Positions 16,959 through 29,862 of a DNA stretch of 42,587 nt are shown one piece after another. The DNA lies in NCBI RefSeq assembly GCF_008641105.1, contig NZ_VTTI01000006.1, forward strand, positions 1-42,587, in the 5' to 3' direction. A program made the translations under genes and the position numbers. A model generated the notes under the pieces. The model was given only the letters and a program-made list of their open reading frames with translations. It ran no database searches and had not been told where the DNA came from. The stretch's first letter is position 1; every line of letters starts with the position of its first letter. This DNA comes from Halopseudomonas salina. Lineage in GTDB: Bacteria; Pseudomonadota; Gammaproteobacteria; Pseudomonadales; Pseudomonadaceae.

Positions 16959-18398
16959 CTATTTGAGCTCGTGTTGCAGGCTTTCGCAAACAATTTTCAA
17001 TGCCTGTATTCGGCCGTGGCGTTTGTTTTCGCTGGATATCAGGTGCCAGGGTGTTTCAGCGGGGCTGGTGAACTCCAGCATATCGTGCACTGCTTCGCGG
17101 TAGGCGGACCATTGCTTGCGATTGCGCCAGTCTTCGTCGGTCAGCTTGTAGCGTTTGAGCGGCGAGTTCTCACGGGCCTTGAACCGATCGAGCTGTTCTT
17201 CGGGGGTGATCGCCAGCCAGAACTTGATAACCAGGGTGCCGCTCTGGCGCAACTGGTGCTCGAAATCATTGATCTCGCCGTAGCCGCGCTGCCACTGTGC
17301 CGCACTGCAAAAACCTTCGACTCTCTCGACCAGTACCCTGCCATAGTAGCTGCGATCAAATACAACAATGGTCCCGGGGGCGGGAATGCGCCGCCAGAAA
17401 CGCATCAGATAAGGCTGTTGTCTTTCTTCATCAGTCGGGGCTCGGGTGCCATGCACGCGCAGAAAGCGTGGGTCTAGGCACTCTGTTATGCGTCGTATGG
17501 TGCCGCCTTTACCCGCCGCATCCGTGCCTTCGAATACCAGCATCAGGCTGCGGCCGGAAAAGTCGGGGTGTCTCACCAGCTGACGCAGCAGGTCCTGATA
17601 ATACTCGAGCTGAATGCTGTACTCGTCCTTGGTCAGCGCAGGGCTGTAATCCAGTTCGTCCAGTCGGGCGTGGCTGGAAGAAATCCAGCTATGGGGCCGA
17701 GCGCTCTGTTTCTCACCCTGCAATTTTGACTGGATGGCATCAAGAACCAGTTGGCCAATAAACAGGTCCCGTTGCTCTGCATTGTTGCTGCATACGCGGC
17801 TCCAGGAAGCGCCCTCGGTGGATGTCAGGTCGATCATCAGTTCTGCGGCGCTATGCACTTTCTGGAACTCTGCAGGTTCAAGATCGCTCCACTCACGCAT
17901 CGCCACCGTTGTGGTGGGCGGTGAATCACTGGTGCCGGGTTTTGTATCGTCATACTCCAGCCAGACTTTGAGCACGCTCGCACCCTCATGCACCAGCAAC
18001 TGCTCGAAGCGCAGGATATCCTGCATCTGCTCGGCAAACTGCTCCTCGGAGATCTGGCCCGTGCAAAGCTCCCTCAATGGCTGGTGATACCAGGAGCCCA
18101 GATAAAAGCCGATCTCGCCGTCCAGCGGAAGCGTCCGGCAATAGCGCCAGAAGCGCGGCATCTGTTTTTCCAGCCCTCTGGGCAGGGTAAAAGCCCGAGT
18201 ATTGAGAAAGCGATTATCCAGCCATGCATAGAAGGTATGAATAATCTCTGCCTTGCCGGCATGGTCATTCCCACCGATCAGTAGCAGGATGGGGCCCTTG
18301 CCTGCTTTGCGTAATTCGAATTGCGCTTCAAGCAATTGCTCATTCAGCTTGGCGACGGAGTCCTTCCCGGATTTTTTGCTTTTGGCAGTATCAGACAT
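16959..18398 (-). CDS. pap: Polyphosphate:AMP phosphotransferase (class II PPK2)
   Basis: A 479-residue enzyme with two fused PPK2 domains, the arrangement of polyphosphate:AMP phosphotransferase, which makes ADP from AMP using polyphosphate. The C-terminal domain has the intact P-loop [11 protein letters not shown] and the lid/Walker-B region [16 protein letters not shown]; the N-terminal copy is degenerate, with [11 protein letters not shown] as its P-loop and no matching DRSYY string. This fits the known class, where only the C-terminal copy is fully catalytic. Its ATG overlaps the stop of the EAL gene by 8 bases, so the two are coupled, and mscL follows. The enzyme is cytoplasmic. Confidence 0.92.
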   Translation of the reverse strand: MSDTAKSKKSGKDSVAKLNEQLLEAQFELRKAGKGPILLLIGGNDHAGKAEIIHTFYAWLDNRFLNTRAFTLPRGLEKQMPRFWRYCRTLPLDGEIGFYLGSWYHQPLRELCTGQISEEQFAEQMQDILRFEQLLVHEGASVLKVWLEYDDTKPGTSDSPPTTTVAMREWSDLEPAEFQKVHSAAELMIDLTSTEGASWSRVCSNNAEQRDLFIGQLVLDAIQSKLQGEKQSARPHSWISSSHARLDELDYSPALTKDEYSIQLEYYQDLLRQLVRHPDFSGRSLMLVFEGTDAAGKGGTIRRITECLDPRFLRVHGTRAPTDEERQQPYLMRFWRRIPAPGTIVVFDRSYYGRVLVERVEGFCSAAQWQRGYGEINDFEHQLRQSGTLVIKFWLAITPEEQLDRFKARENSPLKRYKLTDEDWRNRKQWSAYREAVHDMLEFTSPAETPWHLISSENKRHGRIQALKIVCESLQHELK

Positions 18399-19155
18399 TG
18401 GCCGGCCAGCTTATCTCGGGAAGATGCTCGAATCCGGGCTTGGCAAACAGGAAACCCTGAAACAGGAAAACACCCATCGATTGGAGCAAGGTCAGTTCTT
18501 CCAGACTCTCGATTCCTTCGGCGATAACGTCGATACTCAGCGCCTCGCAGACGCCGATAATCCCCCGCACAATGGCCTGGCGGACAGGGTCCTGATCGAT
18601 ATCGCGGACAATGTCCATGTCCAGCTTGATGATGTCTGGTTGGAACTCGGCCAGCAGGTTCAGGCCGGAATAACCGGCGCCGAAGTCATCAATCGCAGTT
18701 TTGAAGCCCTGGCGCTTGTATTCCTTGATGATACTTTTAAGGTGTTCCTTGTCGACCAGCTTTTCGTTCTCGGTGATCTCGAATATCAACCGATTGGTCG
18801 GAAAGTTGTAGCGTCGTGCGGCTTCAAGGGTGGCGCGAATGCAGGTTGCGGCCTGATACACTGCGTTGGGCAGAAAATTGATGCTTATATAGCAGGGAAT
18901 CTGCAATCTCGAGGCGAGCTCTACGGCCTTGACCCGGCATGACTGGTCGAAGATATAACGATTGTCTTCATTGACTTTGGACAGCATGCTCGCTGCTCCC
19001 GCGCCATCAGTGCCACGTATCAAGGCTTCATAGGCAAACACGCTATTGTCGCGGGTGTCGACTATAGGTTGAAATGCCATGGTGAAGTCAAAGCAGAGTG
19101 GCTCGTTGTCCTGGCAGGCTTTGCAGGGTTTGGGAATTTCGATCTGGGTCGGCAT
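18391..19155 (-). CDS. Stand-alone EAL-domain c-di-GMP phosphodiesterase
   Basis: A 254-residue protein that is essentially one EAL domain, degrading c-di-GMP to pGpG. The key motifs are intact: E43-A-L in YEALIRG, N in YISINFLP, FEITE, DDFGAGYSG, IIKLDMD, and AEGIE with QGFLFAKP at the end, so activity is expected. A short N-terminal CKACQDNEPLC holds three Cys before the domain, a pattern seen in related single-domain EAL proteins and possibly metal- or redox-sensitive. There is no signal peptide or membrane segment. It is the first gene of the pap-mscL unit and is divergent from radA across 136 bases. Confidence 0.92.
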   Translation of the reverse strand: MPTQIEIPKPCKACQDNEPLCFDFTMAFQPIVDTRDNSVFAYEALIRGTDGAGAASMLSKVNEDNRYIFDQSCRVKAVELASRLQIPCYISINFLPNAVYQAATCIRATLEAARRYNFPTNRLIFEITENEKLVDKEHLKSIIKEYKRQGFKTAIDDFGAGYSGLNLLAEFQPDIIKLDMDIVRDIDQDPVRQAIVRGIIGVCEALSIDVIAEGIESLEELTLLQSMGVFLFQGFLFAKPGFEHLPEISWPANV

Positions 19156-19291
19156 ACAATGGTCTCTTGTTCACATACGGGCAGAGTATAGTCGATAACA
19201 ATGCTGGCCATTGGCCTGTCAGGCCGGACGGCTTAACGACACGCCCATCTGTTTTGAAAATAGCATCTTTGTTCCGTCCCCGGGGAGCTCT

Positions 19292-20671
19292 ATGGCAAAA
19301 AACAAGCGCATATATGGTTGCACCGAGTGTGGCGCGACATTTTCCAAGTGGGCGGGGCAGTGTGGTGAGTGTCAGGCGTGGAATACGCTGGTGGAAACGG
19401 TGGTGGACACCACGCCAACAGGTGGAACTGGTCCAGCAACCGGGCGGAGCGGCCACTGGGCTGGGCAGGCTGCGCAGGTGCGGACGCTGGCAGAGGTGTC
19501 CACTGAAGAAGTGCCCCGGCAGCCCAGCGGATCCTCCGAGCTTGATCGCGTGCTGGGGGGTGGCCTGGTGTCGGGGTCGGTCGTACTCATAGGCGGCGAC
19601 CCGGGTATCGGCAAATCGACAATCCTGTTACAAACCTTGTGTCAACTCGCCGAGACTATGCCAGCCTTGTATGTAACCGGTGAGGAGTCGCAGCAGCAGG
19701 TGGCTATGCGCGCCAGACGTCTGGGTCTGCCAGAGGAACGTCTGCGGGTAATGACCGAAACCTGTATCGAAAGCATTATTGCCACAGCGCGGGTGGAGAA
19801 ACCCCGGGTGATGGTGGTGGATTCCATCCAGACGATCTTTACCGAACAGTTGCAATCGGCCCCCGGGGGCGTTGCCCAGGTGCGGGAAAGTGCGGCGCTT
19901 CTGGTGCGTTATGCCAAGCAGAGCGGGACGGCGATCTTTCTGGTGGGGCATGTGACCAAGGAGGGCTCCCTGGCGGGGCCGCGGGTACTCGAGCACATGG
20001 TAGACACGGTACTGTACTTCGAAGGCGAATCCGATGGGCGCCTGCGCATGCTGCGGGCGGTCAAGAACCGTTTCGGGGCGGTCAACGAGCTGGGCGTATT
20101 TGCAATGACCGACAAGGGCCTGAAGGAGGTTTCAAATCCCTCGGCGATTTTTCTCTCGCGCTACGACACGCCCATCCCCGGCAGCGTGGTGATGTCCACA
20201 TGGGAAGGCTCCCGGCCCATGCTGGTGGAAGTTCAAGCCCTGGTTGACACCTCTCACCTGGGCAACCCGCGGCGGGTGACCCTGGGTCTGGACCAGAACC
20301 GGCTGGCCATGCTGCTAGCCGTACTGCATCGGCATGGCGGCGTAGCTACCTATGATCAGGACGTCTTCGTTAATGTGGTGGGCGGCGTCAAGGTGCTGGA
20401 GACTGCGGTCGATCTGGCATTGCTGGCTGCGGTCATGTCGAGCCTGCGTAACCGTCCGCTGCCCATGGATCTGATGGTGTTCGGTGAGCTGGGTTTGTCA
20501 GGGGAGATTCGGCCGGTGCCCAGTGGGCAGGAACGATTGAAGGAGGCGGCCAAGCACGGTTTCACCCGCGCCATAGTGCCCAAGGCGAATGCACCGAAAG
20601 AGAGTCCCAAGGGCATGCAGGTGGTAGCCGTAACGCGGCTTGATGAAGCGTTATCGGCTATTTTCGACTGA
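19292..20671 (+). CDS. radA: DNA repair protein RadA (Sms)
   Basis: A 459-residue ATPase/helicase that assists branch migration in homologous recombination. Domains in order: an N-terminal zinc finger with two Cys pairs (CTEC near residue 10 and CGEC near residue 27), a RecA-like core with Walker A GGDPGIGKST (K108) and the RadA motif KNRFG (K258), and a C-terminal Lon-protease-like domain without the catalytic residues. Length matches the family (about 455-460). ATG 19292 follows GGGGAG; a longer frame from 19211 lacks support. It converges with the PilZ gene eight bases after its stop, the same radA-PilZ pair found in P. aeruginosa. Confidence 0.96.
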   Translation: MAKNKRIYGCTECGATFSKWAGQCGECQAWNTLVETVVDTTPTGGTGPATGRSGHWAGQAAQVRTLAEVSTEEVPRQPSGSSELDRVLGGGLVSGSVVLIGGDPGIGKSTILLQTLCQLAETMPALYVTGEESQQQVAMRARRLGLPEERLRVMTETCIESIIATARVEKPRVMVVDSIQTIFTEQLQSAPGGVAQVRESAALLVRYAKQSGTAIFLVGHVTKEGSLAGPRVLEHMVDTVLYFEGESDGRLRMLRAVKNRFGAVNELGVFAMTDKGLKEVSNPSAIFLSRYDTPIPGSVVMSTWEGSRPMLVEVQALVDTSHLGNPRRVTLGLDQNRLAMLLAVLHRHGGVATYDQDVFVNVVGGVKVLETAVDLALLAAVMSSLRNRPLPMDLMVFGELGLSGEIRPVPSGQERLKEAAKHGFTRAIVPKANAPKESPKGMQVVAVTRLDEALSAIFD

Positions 20672-20679
20672 CAGAGGGG

Positions 20680-21036
20680 TCAGAGCAGGCCGGCGAGCTC
20701 TCTCTCCAGTAGTTTTTCGTCACCCGTATTGAGCGCAACCAGGCGTTTGAGATGGCTGATCGAGTCCAGATCAATGTAATCGCACTCGAATCCCAGCAAG
20801 CCTTCCTCTGCGTGGGCCAGGTGCACGTCCATGCGTATCTGGCTCCCTTCTGCCAGCTCGATGACGGCATCGAACTGGCCAGTGTTGCTGAGGCTCGCCC
20901 AGTCCTTGGGTTCGAGCACCAGTAGCCCGTGCAGCGACAAATCGACCAATTGAACATCGATATCTACACCGTCCTGGCGCAGACTGGTTTGTGCGTCAAA
21001 GGGGACGCGGGTAAAACGGCGGCGGTCGTCACTCAT
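20680..21036 (-). CDS. PilZ-domain c-di-GMP adaptor (MapZ-like)
   Basis: A 118-residue single PilZ domain. The c-di-GMP-binding motifs are present: RRRFTR near the N-terminus (RxxxR) and DLSLHG (D/NxSxxG). The C-terminal LDSISHLKRLVALNTGDEKLLEREL closely resembles P. aeruginosa PA4608 (MapZ), which on binding c-di-GMP inhibits the chemotaxis methyltransferase CheR1 and alters flagellar switching. Its position beside radA is also conserved, which supports orthology. It is cytoplasmic. The same role here is inferred from similarity and synteny. It is the gene after gdhA on the minus strand, with a 55-base gap. Confidence 0.88.
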   Translation of the reverse strand: MSDDRRRFTRVPFDAQTSLRQDGVDIDVQLVDLSLHGLLVLEPKDWASLSNTGQFDAVIELAEGSQIRMDVHLAHAEEGLLGFECDYIDLDSISHLKRLVALNTGDEKLLERELAGLL

Positions 21037-21091
21037 GGCTGTTGCCTTGGCATGATACGTGTACCCTCCACTATAGCTGCAATTTGCATTG

Positions 21092-22462
<1,371 letters not shown>

Positions 22463-22519
22463 CTAGCAGAGCAATCGGGGCCATTGGCCGCAGTAAACAC
22501 CTGGCAACAAAAGGAGGGG

Positions 22520-22544
22520 GGCTGCCGGCAGAAAGCCGGCAGCC
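22520..22544 (-). terminator. Intrinsic terminator downstream of ettA
   Basis: GGCTGCCGGC and GCCGGCAGCC form a perfect 10-bp stem with a 5-base loop. On the minus strand it lies ten bases beyond the ettA stop and is followed by CCCCTCCTTTTGTTG, a usable T-rich tract. Confidence 0.75.
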
Positions 22545-22553
22545 TGCCTGAGC

Positions 22554-24218
<1,665 letters not shown>

Positions 24219-24412
24219 GGTGCGCAAAACCTGAATTTGAGAAGTGGATCGGTGCTGGTTCGCAGTAGCCTCTCGGGGCTGCGAAATTGCCCGCAAGGCT
24301 AGCCCAACTGGGCTTTCAGGGCAAATTTGCCTCGCTCGTGCGCGCCGCTTTGCACTGCATCTGGGTCTGCTGCCTGTGATAGCATAATTGACGAACACAC
24401 TGTTGCACAAAG

Positions 24413-27400
24413 TTGGGCCTTTTGAATAATCACAAAAATATCGTCGAAGGATCCAAGCCCGCAGTTACCGCGGGCCCAGCTCAAGGCTTGCCGGTCAATG
24501 CCGGCATCCTGCTGGTGGCGGTGGCTGGCGTCCTGCTGGCGATACTCATGGTTTGGCAAGCCTGGCAGGACTTTCGTCTGCTGCGTCATCAGCACCAGAT
24601 TCAGGTTGAGGAGTCGGTTTGGCTGACAGCCAGCCAGATAGGCCTTAATCTGGAGGTCAAGTCGCTTGCGCTGTCGGAGTTGCTGGACAATATGTACTCA
24701 GACAGCCCAGCTCTGGCTGTAGATTCTGCGGCAAGGCTGCTACCGGGTTTGCGCGGGATTACCCGGGTAACACCGGGTAATCCCGCAGGCGACATAATAC
24801 CGCCCTGGATGCCTTCGGTACGGGGTCTGAATATGAGCGGCTATTCTTTTGCGCTCGATTCGGATCTGGATCGAGGAGTGCTTTACTGGTCAATCGTGAG
24901 CAAGAGCGCCGGTCAGTTCTGGTTGCTCGAGGTTGAGGATCGAGACATATCCTCCCTGGTTTCTGCACAGCCTGCACAAGGTTATTCCTGGCTGCTTGAG
25001 GACGCCGGACACGCCCGTGTTCTGGCCCGGCAGGAGGGCGATCATCTAGTCTATCTGGACAACATGGCGATGACTGCTGCTGAGCGCAGCCAAGTTGTTG
25101 TCAGTGCTCCGGTAGCGGGCACGCTCTGGCAAGTGCGAGGTCTGATCGAGCCTGGTTATTACCTGCAGAGAATGGGGCAGGTTGTGCGGTTGAAGGTCTT
25201 GCTGGTAATCGGGTTCATTCTGGTTCTGCTTGTGGTCGTCTGGACGGTGGCGAGAATGCGCCGGGTCAACCAGGCCCTGCTCGCGCACAACCAGGCCACC
25301 TTTGCCCACGTTGAGGATAGCGAGCGGCGTTATCAGGATATTTTCCAGGGTGTCGGCATGGCGCTGTGCCAACTCGACCTGTCAGCGCTGCGGGGCTGGC
25401 TGCTTCGCGAGGGGATCTACAATCAGGCGAGTCTGGACGCCTGGCTGGACGCCAATCCCCAGCGTCACTCGGAAATTTTCGGCAACTTGAAAGTGGTTGA
25501 TGCCAACCAGGTAGCGTTGGATCTGACTGGTCAGAGCTCGGTCGAGGGCGTGGAAAGCGTCCTTCAGCGCGAGGAAAAGGTTCGCTTGGAGTCGGCGCGG
25601 TACAAGGTCATTCTGGCAGTCGTCAACCGGACTCCGCGTCTTGAATTCGAAACGCCCATATTGGTGCCCTCAGGCAAGGTACGGCATGCCTGGGTGATAA
25701 TGCGCTTGCCGGAAAACGCCGAGGATTATCATGCAGTTACCGTTAGTCTGAGCGATATCAGCACACGGCGGCGGGTAGAGTTGTCCATGATAGAGCGCGA
25801 GCGCTACTGGGCCGGGGTAGTGAAGGCGGTGCCGGATGTAGTGTTCATCAAGGACATGCAGCGGCAGAAGTTCGTTTACAGCAATCGGTCACTGGCGCAG
25901 CTGCTTGGCTACGACGAATCAGATGAACGGGTGCTTGATGCTGATTACCGGGATCGTTTACTGCATCCCGACGATATTGAGCAGATGCAGGTCAGTCGGA
26001 ATCTGCAGCAGGTGCTGGCAGACGATACGGTGCATGAAACTCGATTGCGCTGGCGGCATATTGATGGCAGCTGGCGCTGGCACAGTTTGCGGGTGAAAGT
26101 TCTCTCCCGGCTGCCCGATGGCAAGGTCCGTCAGATTATCGGGGTAGTGCGTGACATACACGAACAGACGATGGCTACCCAGCAGCTTCGCACCAGCGAG
26201 CAGCGTTACCGGTTGCTGGCCGAGAATATCAGCGATGTCATCTGGGCAACCGATACCAGCTTTCGACTTGACTACATCAGCCCGTCGGTTACCCGCATGC
26301 TTGGCTACAAGCCCGAGGAGCTGATCGAAACCGGTTTCAGTCAGGTGGTCGCGGGGCACTCATACAACCGCTTCATCAGCTCGGTCCTGCGCGAACTGGC
26401 ACCCCGCCTGGATAGCCCCGAGAAGGCCCAGAGATTGAGGGCCGAGGGATACCATCGCCAGACAACCGTGGATTGCATAAAGGCAGATGGTCATAAATGC
26501 CCGACAGAAGTGCGTCTATCCCTGATGTGGGACGGGGAAGGCCGTTTTCTGGGGATACTGGGTATTGCCCGCGACATAACCGAGCAGCGGCGCACGGAAA
26601 ACCGGCTGCGGATGGCGGCGACGGTTTTCGAGAATACCACCGGCGCCATCCTTGTAATGGATCCGGCCGGCTACGTTGTGCAGGTCAATGAAAACTTCAT
26701 TCAGATAACCGGTTTCGCAGCAGAGCAGATTATTGATCACACTCCCGAGATGCTCGCTTGGCGCGTTCAGGAAGAGCTGTTCTATCCCGAAGTGCTCGGT
26801 ATTTTGCGAGAGCAGGGGCGCTGGGAGGGTGAGATATGGATGCGTCGCAAGAGCGGTGAAAAATTCCCATCATGGGCTGGCATAACTGCCGTGCAGGACA
26901 ATGAAGGCGACCTGGTCAGCTATGTGTGTTTCTTCGTCGATATCAGCGAGCGCAAGGCCAACGAAGCTCGGATTGAAACCCTTGCCTATTATGACGCGCT
27001 GACCGGTTTGCCCAACCGTACCCTGTTCCAGGATCGGATAGGAACGGCACTGCAGCTCGCTGAACGCCGTGATGAATGGGTTGTGGTGCTGTTTCTGGAT
27101 CTGGACCGCTTTAAGCCGATCAACGATACGTTGGGGCATGCTGCCGGTGACCAGATGCTCAGGGAAGTGGCGCGTCGCCTCAGCGACTGTGTGCGTGATA
27201 GCGACACGGTAGCTCGCATGGGTGGGGACGAATTTACCATCTTGCTGGTTGGTCAGGAGAATCGGGAAAAAGCCATGGCGGCTGCCATCCACGTGGCAGA
27301 GAAAGTGCTTGCTGTGCTGGCACCTGCCTTTGTATTGCAGGAGCGCGAGTTTTTCATCAGCGCCAGTATCGGTCTGGCGCTCTACCCGCAGGATGGGGTT

Positions 27401-28282
27401 GAGCCCAATGCGCTGCTAAAGAACGCAGACACCGCCATGTACCATGCCAAATCCATCGGCAAGGACACCTTCCAGTTCTATCAGGCAGACATGAACGCCC
27501 GTGCCCTGGAGCGGGTCAGTCTGGAAAGTGACCTGCGCCACGCATTACAGGATGACTTGCTGCAACTTTACTATCAGCCCCAGTTCGACTGTGTGAGCGG
27601 TCGGCTGACGGGTGCGGAGGCGCTGTTGCGCTGGACACACGCCGAGCGGGGGGCCATTTCACCCGCTGTATTCGTGCCTATAGCCGAGGAAATCGGTTTG
27701 ATAGGTGCGCTGGGCGACTGGGTGATGGATCGTGCCTGTCGCCAGATGGCTGCCTGGCGGGATGCCGGTTGCCCCCTGCCTCGGCTATCCATCAACCTGT
27801 CCGCCCGTCAGTTCACCGACGGCCACCTGGCGACTCAGGTGGGAGAGGTTTTGGAGCGCTACCGGCTTGAACCGTCCTCGATCGAGCTGGAACTGACAGA
27901 AAGTGTGCTGCTGCAGGATGTGGAGGAAACCATGCAGACGCTCGCTGCGTTGAAAGCGCTCGGCGTGGCGATTGCGGTGGACGACTTTGGTACAGGCTAC
28001 TCTTCACTGAATTATCTCAAGGATTTTCCGATCGACACGCTGAAGATTGACCGCTCTTTTATTCAGGCCATGCATGATGACAGCCGTGATACATTGCTGG
28101 CCCAGGCCATTGTGGCGATGGGCCGCAGTCTGCAGCTGCGAGTGATTGCTGAGGGTGTCGAAACCCGTGAACAGCTGTCACTGCTGGTGGGCTTTCAGTG
28201 TGACGAAGCGCAGGGCTTTCTGCTCGGGCGACCCATGCCAGCCAAAGACCTGGAGTCGCAGTATTTGCATGGGCCGCCTTAG
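24413..28282 (+). CDS. morA: MorA-like membrane PAS-GGDEF-EAL c-di-GMP regulator
   Basis: A large inner-membrane sensor of about 1289 residues. Order: TM1 (about 31-48), a periplasmic region (about 50-258), TM2 (260-282), four PAS-like domains (about 304-460, 461-590, 595-725, 731-845), GGDEF and EAL. The diguanylate cyclase motif GGDEF is intact (937-941), with an RDSD inhibitory site five residues before it. The phosphodiesterase motif EALLRW begins at E1069, with LELTES, DDFGTGYSSL, LKIDRSF and AEGVE following, so both activities are possible. P. aeruginosa MorA, which controls motility and biofilm, lies beside glyA as here; orthology is by architecture and synteny. The start is uncertain: TTG 24413 or 24422, since the first in-frame ATG falls within TM1; no clear ribosome site. 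Confidence 0.85.
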   Translation: MGLLNNHKNIVEGSKPAVTAGPAQGLPVNAGILLVAVAGVLLAILMVWQAWQDFRLLRHQHQIQVEESVWLTASQIGLNLEVKSLALSELLDNMYSDSPALAVDSAARLLPGLRGITRVTPGNPAGDIIPPWMPSVRGLNMSGYSFALDSDLDRGVLYWSIVSKSAGQFWLLEVEDRDISSLVSAQPAQGYSWLLEDAGHARVLARQEGDHLVYLDNMAMTAAERSQVVVSAPVAGTLWQVRGLIEPGYYLQRMGQVVRLKVLLVIGFILVLLVVVWTVARMRRVNQALLAHNQATFAHVEDSERRYQDIFQGVGMALCQLDLSALRGWLLREGIYNQASLDAWLDANPQRHSEIFGNLKVVDANQVALDLTGQSSVEGVESVLQREEKVRLESARYKVILAVVNRTPRLEFETPILVPSGKVRHAWVIMRLPENAEDYHAVTVSLSDISTRRRVELSMIERERYWAGVVKAVPDVVFIKDMQRQKFVYSNRSLAQLLGYDESDERVLDADYRDRLLHPDDIEQMQVSRNLQQVLADDTVHETRLRWRHIDGSWRWHSLRVKVLSRLPDGKVRQIIGVVRDIHEQTMATQQLRTSEQRYRLLAENISDVIWATDTSFRLDYISPSVTRMLGYKPEELIETGFSQVVAGHSYNRFISSVLRELAPRLDSPEKAQRLRAEGYHRQTTVDCIKADGHKCPTEVRLSLMWDGEGRFLGILGIARDITEQRRTENRLRMAATVFENTTGAILVMDPAGYVVQVNENFIQITGFAAEQIIDHTPEMLAWRVQEELFYPEVLGILREQGRWEGEIWMRRKSGEKFPSWAGITAVQDNEGDLVSYVCFFVDISERKANEARIETLAYYDALTGLPNRTLFQDRIGTALQLAERRDEWVVVLFLDLDRFKPINDTLGHAAGDQMLREVARRLSDCVRDSDTVARMGGDEFTILLVGQENREKAMAAAIHVAEKVLAVLAPAFVLQEREFFISASIGLALYPQDGVEPNALLKNADTAMYHAKSIGKDTFQFYQADMNARALERVSLESDLRHALQDDLLQLYYQPQFDCVSGRLTGAEALLRWTHAERGAISPAVFVPIAEEIGLIGALGDWVMDRACRQMAAWRDAGCPLPRLSINLSARQFTDGHLATQVGEVLERYRLEPSSIELELTESVLLQDVEETMQTLAALKALGVAIAVDDFGTGYSSLNYLKDFPIDTLKIDRSFIQAMHDDSRDTLLAQAIVAMGRSLQLRVIAEGVETREQLSLLVGFQCDEAQGFLLGRPMPAKDLESQYLHGPP

Positions 28283-28408
28283 GGCAAATGCGTTCACAAC
28301 GCTCTTGAAACGATTTTGTTGTGTGCTTGAGCGCTTTTCATGTGCCACGGCTGTCTCCTTGAGTTAAAATGCCGCCCTTATTTGATCTTCCTTGTAGGGG
28401 GCTGTGCC

Positions 28409-29665
28409 ATGTTTAGCCGTTCCACCGATATCGCTACCTTCGATCCCGAGCTCTGGGCTGCCATGCAGCAGGAAGTCGTGCGTCAGGAAGACCACATCGA
28501 ACTGATTGCTTCCGAAAACTACACCAGCCCCGCGGTGATGCAGGCACAGGGTTCTGTGCTGACCAACAAGTACGCAGAGGGCTACCCCGGCAAGCGTTAT
28601 TACGGTGGTTGCGAGTATGTCGACATCGCCGAGCAACTGGCCATCGATCGTGCCAAGGAGCTGTTTGGTGCGGATTACGCGAACGTCCAACCCCATGCCG
28701 GGTCTCAGGCCAATAGCGCCGTGTTCCAGGCATTGCTGACGCCGGGCGACACTGTACTGGGCATGAGTCTTGCCCACGGGGGCCACCTGACCCATGGAGC
28801 CTCTGTCAACTTCTCCGGCAAGCATTACAATGCAGTGCAATACGGTATCAATACCGATACGGGCCTGATTGATTATGATGAAGTTGAAGCACTGGCGGTT
28901 GAACACAAACCGAAGATGATCATTGCCGGCTTCTCGGCGTATTCCCAGGTGCTTGATTTCCCGCGCTTCCGTGAAATCGCCGACAAGGTGGGTGCCTATC
29001 TGTTCGTCGACATGGCACACATTGCTGGTCTTGTGGCCGCGGGCGTTTACCCCAACCCGGTGCCCTTCGCTGACGTGGTGACTACTACTACGCACAAGAC
29101 ACTGCGCGGTCCGCGCGGCGGACTGATTCTGGCGCGTGCCAACGAAGCGCTGGAAAAGAAGTTCAATTCCGCCGTATTCCCCGGTGGCCAGGGCGGCCCG
29201 CTGATGCACGTGATTGCCGCCAAGGCGATCTGCTTCAAGGAGGCCATGAGCCCGGAATTCAAGACGTACCAGCAACAGGTAATCAAGAACGCCAAGGCCA
29301 TGGCTGACGTGTTCATTGGGCGCGGTTTTGATGTTATTTCCGGTGGCACTGAAAACCACTTGTTCCTGTTGTCGCTGATCAAGCAGGACATCACCGGTAA
29401 GGATGCAGATGCGGCGCTGGGGCGTGCGCATATTACGGTGAACAAGAACGCGGTGCCTAACGATCCTCGTTCGCCCTTTGTAACCTCTGGCTTGCGGATT
29501 GGTACGCCGGCTGTGACAACGCGTGGCTTCCAGGAAGCGGACTGCCGTGAGCTCGCGGGCTGGATCTGTGATGTGCTGGAGAATATCGCTGACGAAAACG
29601 TGATTGAACGCGTCAGTGATCAGGTCAAGGCCATCTGCAAGCGACTGCCAGTTTACGGCGACTGA
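28409..29665 (+). CDS. glyA: Serine hydroxymethyltransferase
   Basis: A 418-residue PLP enzyme that interconverts serine and glycine while loading tetrahydrofolate with a one-carbon unit; cytoplasmic tetramer or dimer. The PLP Schiff-base lysine is K230 in [15 protein letters not shown], one residue offset from E. coli K229. The [15 protein letters not shown] start and GKRYYGG folate/substrate segment are also typical. ATG 28409 follows GTAGGGGG; the open frame upstream to 28340 is not family sequence. It has its own gap of 126 bases after the MorA-like gene and a strong terminator, suggesting a separate transcript. Confidence 0.97.
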   Translation: MFSRSTDIATFDPELWAAMQQEVVRQEDHIELIASENYTSPAVMQAQGSVLTNKYAEGYPGKRYYGGCEYVDIAEQLAIDRAKELFGADYANVQPHAGSQANSAVFQALLTPGDTVLGMSLAHGGHLTHGASVNFSGKHYNAVQYGINTDTGLIDYDEVEALAVEHKPKMIIAGFSAYSQVLDFPRFREIADKVGAYLFVDMAHIAGLVAAGVYPNPVPFADVVTTTTHKTLRGPRGGLILARANEALEKKFNSAVFPGGQGGPLMHVIAAKAICFKEAMSPEFKTYQQQVIKNAKAMADVFIGRGFDVISGGTENHLFLLSLIKQDITGKDADAALGRAHITVNKNAVPNDPRSPFVTSGLRIGTPAVTTRGFQEADCRELAGWICDVLENIADENVIERVSDQVKAICKRLPVYGD

Positions 29666-29681
29666 TTGCCGACGGATCGAG

Positions 29682-29716
29682 AAAGCCCCCGGGTCTCTGA
29701 CTTCGGGGGCTTTTTA
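29682..29716 (+). terminator. Intrinsic terminator of glyA
   Basis: AAAGCCCCCG (29682-29691) pairs with CGGGGGCTTT (29704-29713) across a 12-base loop, continuing into TTTTTATT. It begins 16 bases after the glyA stop and has both a GC-rich stem and a T-run. Confidence 0.93.
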
Positions 29717-29862
29717 TTGCGTGCCTTGTCTACCTGAATTGATTGGGTAGCAAATTAATGGCGTTGTTTTTACGGCACACTTTGTTACCATTTCGATAGA
29801 GATGCCAGTACAAGTCAACGATTGTTACTGGGCTGTTTGTTGGGGGCGGTGGGGTAAGGTCA

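Noticed and set aside
28364..29431. Open frame of 355 codons antisense to glyA
   Set aside because: A shadow of a highly biased gene; the translation is His/Gln/Arg-rich and matches nothing I recognise.
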